Below, one piece after another: positions 23,820 to 25,015 of a DNA stretch of 25,015 nucleotides. Position numbers and translations under genes: made by a program. Source of the stretch: a virus; IMG/VR virus record IMGVR_UViG_3300005253_000214, positions 1 to 25,015 of that record. One strand, given 5' to 3'. The number at the start of each line of letters is the position of its first letter. Position 1 is the first letter of the stretch. Below the pieces are notes generated by a model, which was not told the DNA's origin, searched no databases, and saw only the letters and a list, made by a program, of their open reading frames with translations.

Positions 23820-24072
23820 TTACAAGATGATAATTATTACCTACCGCTGCCCCGGTGTAATAAGTCCATATAACCTGATGAACACGAACCATGGCAATGC
23901 ATGGTTCATATTTTATCATTTTATCATGGACCCAATCTAATTCTTCCGTAGATGTGATGGCAATATCAATGAAGAGGAATCTTCTCCGGGAATGGAATCT
24001 GAATCTTGGTTCACCACTAGGTAATATTTCAGAAACTGTATTAGATTGTCTATGTCTATTTTGTCCTTCCAT
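23761..24072 (-). CDS. Possible overlapping leftward ORF (103 aa)
   Basis: ATG 24072 has AGGAG at 7 bases. The frame overlaps the nuclease gene by 136 bases and then crosses the gap between the converging blocks, ending antisense within the 51-aa gene. Beyond the nuclease stop the frame still reads like protein (ELDWVHDKMIKYEP, then VRVHQVIWTYYTGAAVGNNY). No family is recognised. It is either a short gene at the end of the leftward block or a chance frame; the strong ribosome site and sensible composition keep it open. Confidence 0.4.
   Translation of the reverse strand: MEGQNRHRQSNTVSEILPSGEPRFRFHSRRRFLFIDIAITSTEELDWVHDKMIKYEPCIAMVRVHQVIWTYYTGAAVGNNYHLVTIGAFCYDLMCDAFSASNV
23886..23907. terminator. 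Hairpin between converging blocks
   Basis: GAACCATG (23886-23893), loop GCAATG, CATGGTTC (23900-23907) form a perfect 8-bp stem, followed on the + strand by ATATTTTATCATTTTAT. It lies 66 bases after the last rightward stop and could end rightward transcription. The T-run is broken, so efficiency is doubtful, and no T-run supports the other direction. Confidence 0.45.
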
Positions 24073-24434
24073 ACCATTACTCCTGTCTCAAGCCATTCAA
24101 TAACCCTAGTTGTATGGACTAAATTTGGTACATCAGTTCCTGCAATTAGAACTATACCAATTGATTTACCTGGTAATTCAGCCTTTGCTAATACCCATGG
24201 TTGTCCACCAGCCTTTACTCGCTTTTTGAACCATGCACATTGAGCAGGCCGTAATCTAAATCCATGCCTATAGGATGAAGTGTATTTTAATTCAATCTTA
24301 TTATTATAACCATTAATACAATACTCAACGTCCGGGGTACCTACCGCTGTTTCATGGCTCTCAATTCTTTCGAAATGTCCAAACTTTTTGAGTTTAGGGT
24401 ATAAGTAATTCCACATTCGTTGTTCACCAGTCAT
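23937..24434 (-). CDS. VRR-NUC-like PD-(D/E)XK nuclease
   Basis: The 165-residue product has the core of small phage VRR-NUC or Holliday-junction-resolvase-like nucleases: an N-terminal helix (TGEQRMWNYLYPKLKKF) and Glu28 in ESHETAVGTPDVEY (25-38), with Asp35 as a metal ligand. IELKY (47-51) supplies Glu48 and Lys50, and RLRPAQCAWF (60-69) holds the conserved RPxQ that follows the core in this group. Such enzymes cut branched DNA during recombination or packaging. The last 20 residues are Ser-rich and unlike the core. Its ATG at 24434 overlaps the stop of the 85-aa gene (ATGA). Confidence 0.83.
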   Translation of the reverse strand: MTGEQRMWNYLYPKLKKFGHFERIESHETAVGTPDVEYCINGYNNKIELKYTSSYRHGFRLRPAQCAWFKKRVKAGGQPWVLAKAELPGKSIGIVLIAGTDVPNLVHTTRVIEWLETGVMVWKDKIDIDNLIQFLKYYLVVNQDSDSIPGEDSSSLILPSHLRKN

Positions 24435-24688
24435 AAATCTATCCCCCTAAATGCTTCATTAGTACGATTACGCCATTCCTCCTTTGGGAATGTACGTGCA
24501 TATAAAAATGCCGTTAATTCTCCAAGTCCAAATCCACCACGACAACCATCTTCAATCATTGCTTGTTGTGGGCTATAAATATAGCAATAAACTTCATAAG
24601 CGGCCATGTACACAACTTTGGGCACTGATGCTTGTTCATTATAACGTTTATTACTACGTTGTATTGGCCATATTTTCGGTTCACTCAT
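24431..24688 (-). CDS. Hypothetical protein (85 aa)
   Basis: ATG 24688 follows GGGGAG at about 8 bases and overlaps the stop of the phosphohydrolase gene (ATGA). The product has a middle hydrophobic stretch (VVYMAAYEVYCYIYSPQQAM, 25-44) and an ending that looks conserved (CRGGFGLGELTAFLYAR, 49-65, then FPKEEW). The pattern resembles unnamed small proteins of other phages, but I know no function. Its place between nucleotide and DNA enzymes points to the early/metabolic set. Confidence 0.75.
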   Translation of the reverse strand: MSEPKIWPIQRSNKRYNEQASVPKVVYMAAYEVYCYIYSPQQAMIEDGCRGGFGLGELTAFLYARTFPKEEWRNRTNEAFRGIDL

Positions 24689-25015
24689 ATTGTATACTCC
24701 CCATTTTCTAACTGGTCCATTACATCTGAAGCAGCCTCTTTAATATTATCAGGTATATCTGGATTACGTACCATAGCACTAAAATTTCTAAGCATAATAT
24801 GATATACCTCTATTGCATGTTGCCCTAACTTATGATCACGGAGCCAATGGATATCGGCTATTTTATCTGCTATATGGACAATTAAAGCTTCATCTGCCCC
24901 AAGAACCCTGCCCGTAATTTTGTGATACAGGTCATTAAGCTCCCACCCATTTGCTCTTGCACGTGCCTTGGTCGGGGTAGGGAAATCTCCAACTATAACC
25001 TCATCAAGGTCATGT
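24685..25015 (-). CDS. HD-domain phosphohydrolase, YfbR-like (partial, N-terminus missing)
   Basis: The frame enters from the right edge and ends at TGA (24685-24687), overlapping the next ATG. The 109 visible residues begin exactly at the catalytic HD and continue as HDLDEVIVGDFPTPTK (1-16), which matches the HD..E...GD.PTP.K block of E. coli YfbR (5'-deoxynucleotidase). ADKIADIHWL (49-58) supplies the later metal-binding Asp (Asp50). The first metal His and the substrate pocket residues lie beyond the window. Family members remove phosphate from deoxynucleotides; the relative DatZ destroys dATP in phages that use 2-aminoadenine. Which substrate applies here cannot be told. Confidence 0.82.
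   Translation of the reverse strand, partial: HDLDEVIVGDFPTPTKARARANGWELNDLYHKITGRVLGADEALIVHIADKIADIHWLRDHKLGQHAIEVYHIMLRNFSAMVRNPDIPDNIKEAASDVMDQLENGEYTI

Noticed and set aside
1-25015. tRNA genes, CRISPR arrays, insertion sequences, integrase and attachment sites
   Set aside because: No cloverleaf with a T-loop, regular spacer-repeat array, transposase or tyrosine/serine recombinase frame was seen.

Overview
This window is most likely the late (structural, lysis) half of a short-tailed, T7-like-architecture DNA phage (podovirus morphology), with the inner ends of two leftward gene blocks on either side. The evidence is the gene order on the + strand: small and large terminase, T7 gp8-type portal, scaffold, HK97-type major capsid protein, tail tubular B-like and A-like proteins, three internal virion (ejection) proteins, a tailspike with a T7 gp17-type N-terminal anchor, and a lysis cassette. 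A Bbp19-like gene sits between portal and scaffold, which recalls Bordetella phage BPP-1-like podoviruses. No phage RNA polymerase, integrase, tRNA, CRISPR array or insertion sequence was seen. The two clear promoters are of the host sigma-70 type. The host cannot be named from the sequence, but a Gram-negative host fits the lysis genes.

Layout. Positions 1-973 are GC-rich and lean leftward: a 132-aa unknown protein, a 54-aa zinc-ribbon protein not previously obvious because of its length, and a repeat-rich stretch with a possible further leftward gene running off the edge. Positions 974-1469 hold no gene. This is a divergent control region with a leftward extended -10 promoter, four ACGCGT sites in about 220 bp, and a near-consensus rightward promoter. 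The rightward block starts with a DUF2829/Tad2-like anti-defence gene (1470-1697), then packaging and head genes to 7234. The major capsid gene (7424-8308) is a transcription unit of its own: a second copy of the same promoter lies before it and a strong intrinsic terminator follows it. Head, adaptor and fibre genes follow (8375-11090), then nozzle, adaptor and ejection proteins (11090-20430, nearly all start/stop-overlapping), and the tailspike (20427-22316). A 240-bp stretch of gene remnants separates the tailspike from the lysis cassette (22557-23664: spanin-like, M15 peptidase endolysin, 3-TM holin) and a tiny basic protein (23664-23819).

From the right edge back to about 23761-23937 the genes run leftward: a partial YfbR-like HD phosphohydrolase, an 85-aa unknown, a VRR-NUC-like nuclease and perhaps a small overlapping ORF. 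The two blocks converge near 23820-23937. If the genome is circular or circularly permuted, the leftward blocks at both ends may be the two ends of one early/metabolic arm; that is inference.

The most interesting points are the Tad2-like gene directly behind the strongest promoter, the duplicated promoter and autonomous capsid unit, the HD phosphohydrolase (whose relatives include DatZ of 2-aminoadenine phages), the recombination scar between tailspike and lysis genes, and three very basic miniproteins.
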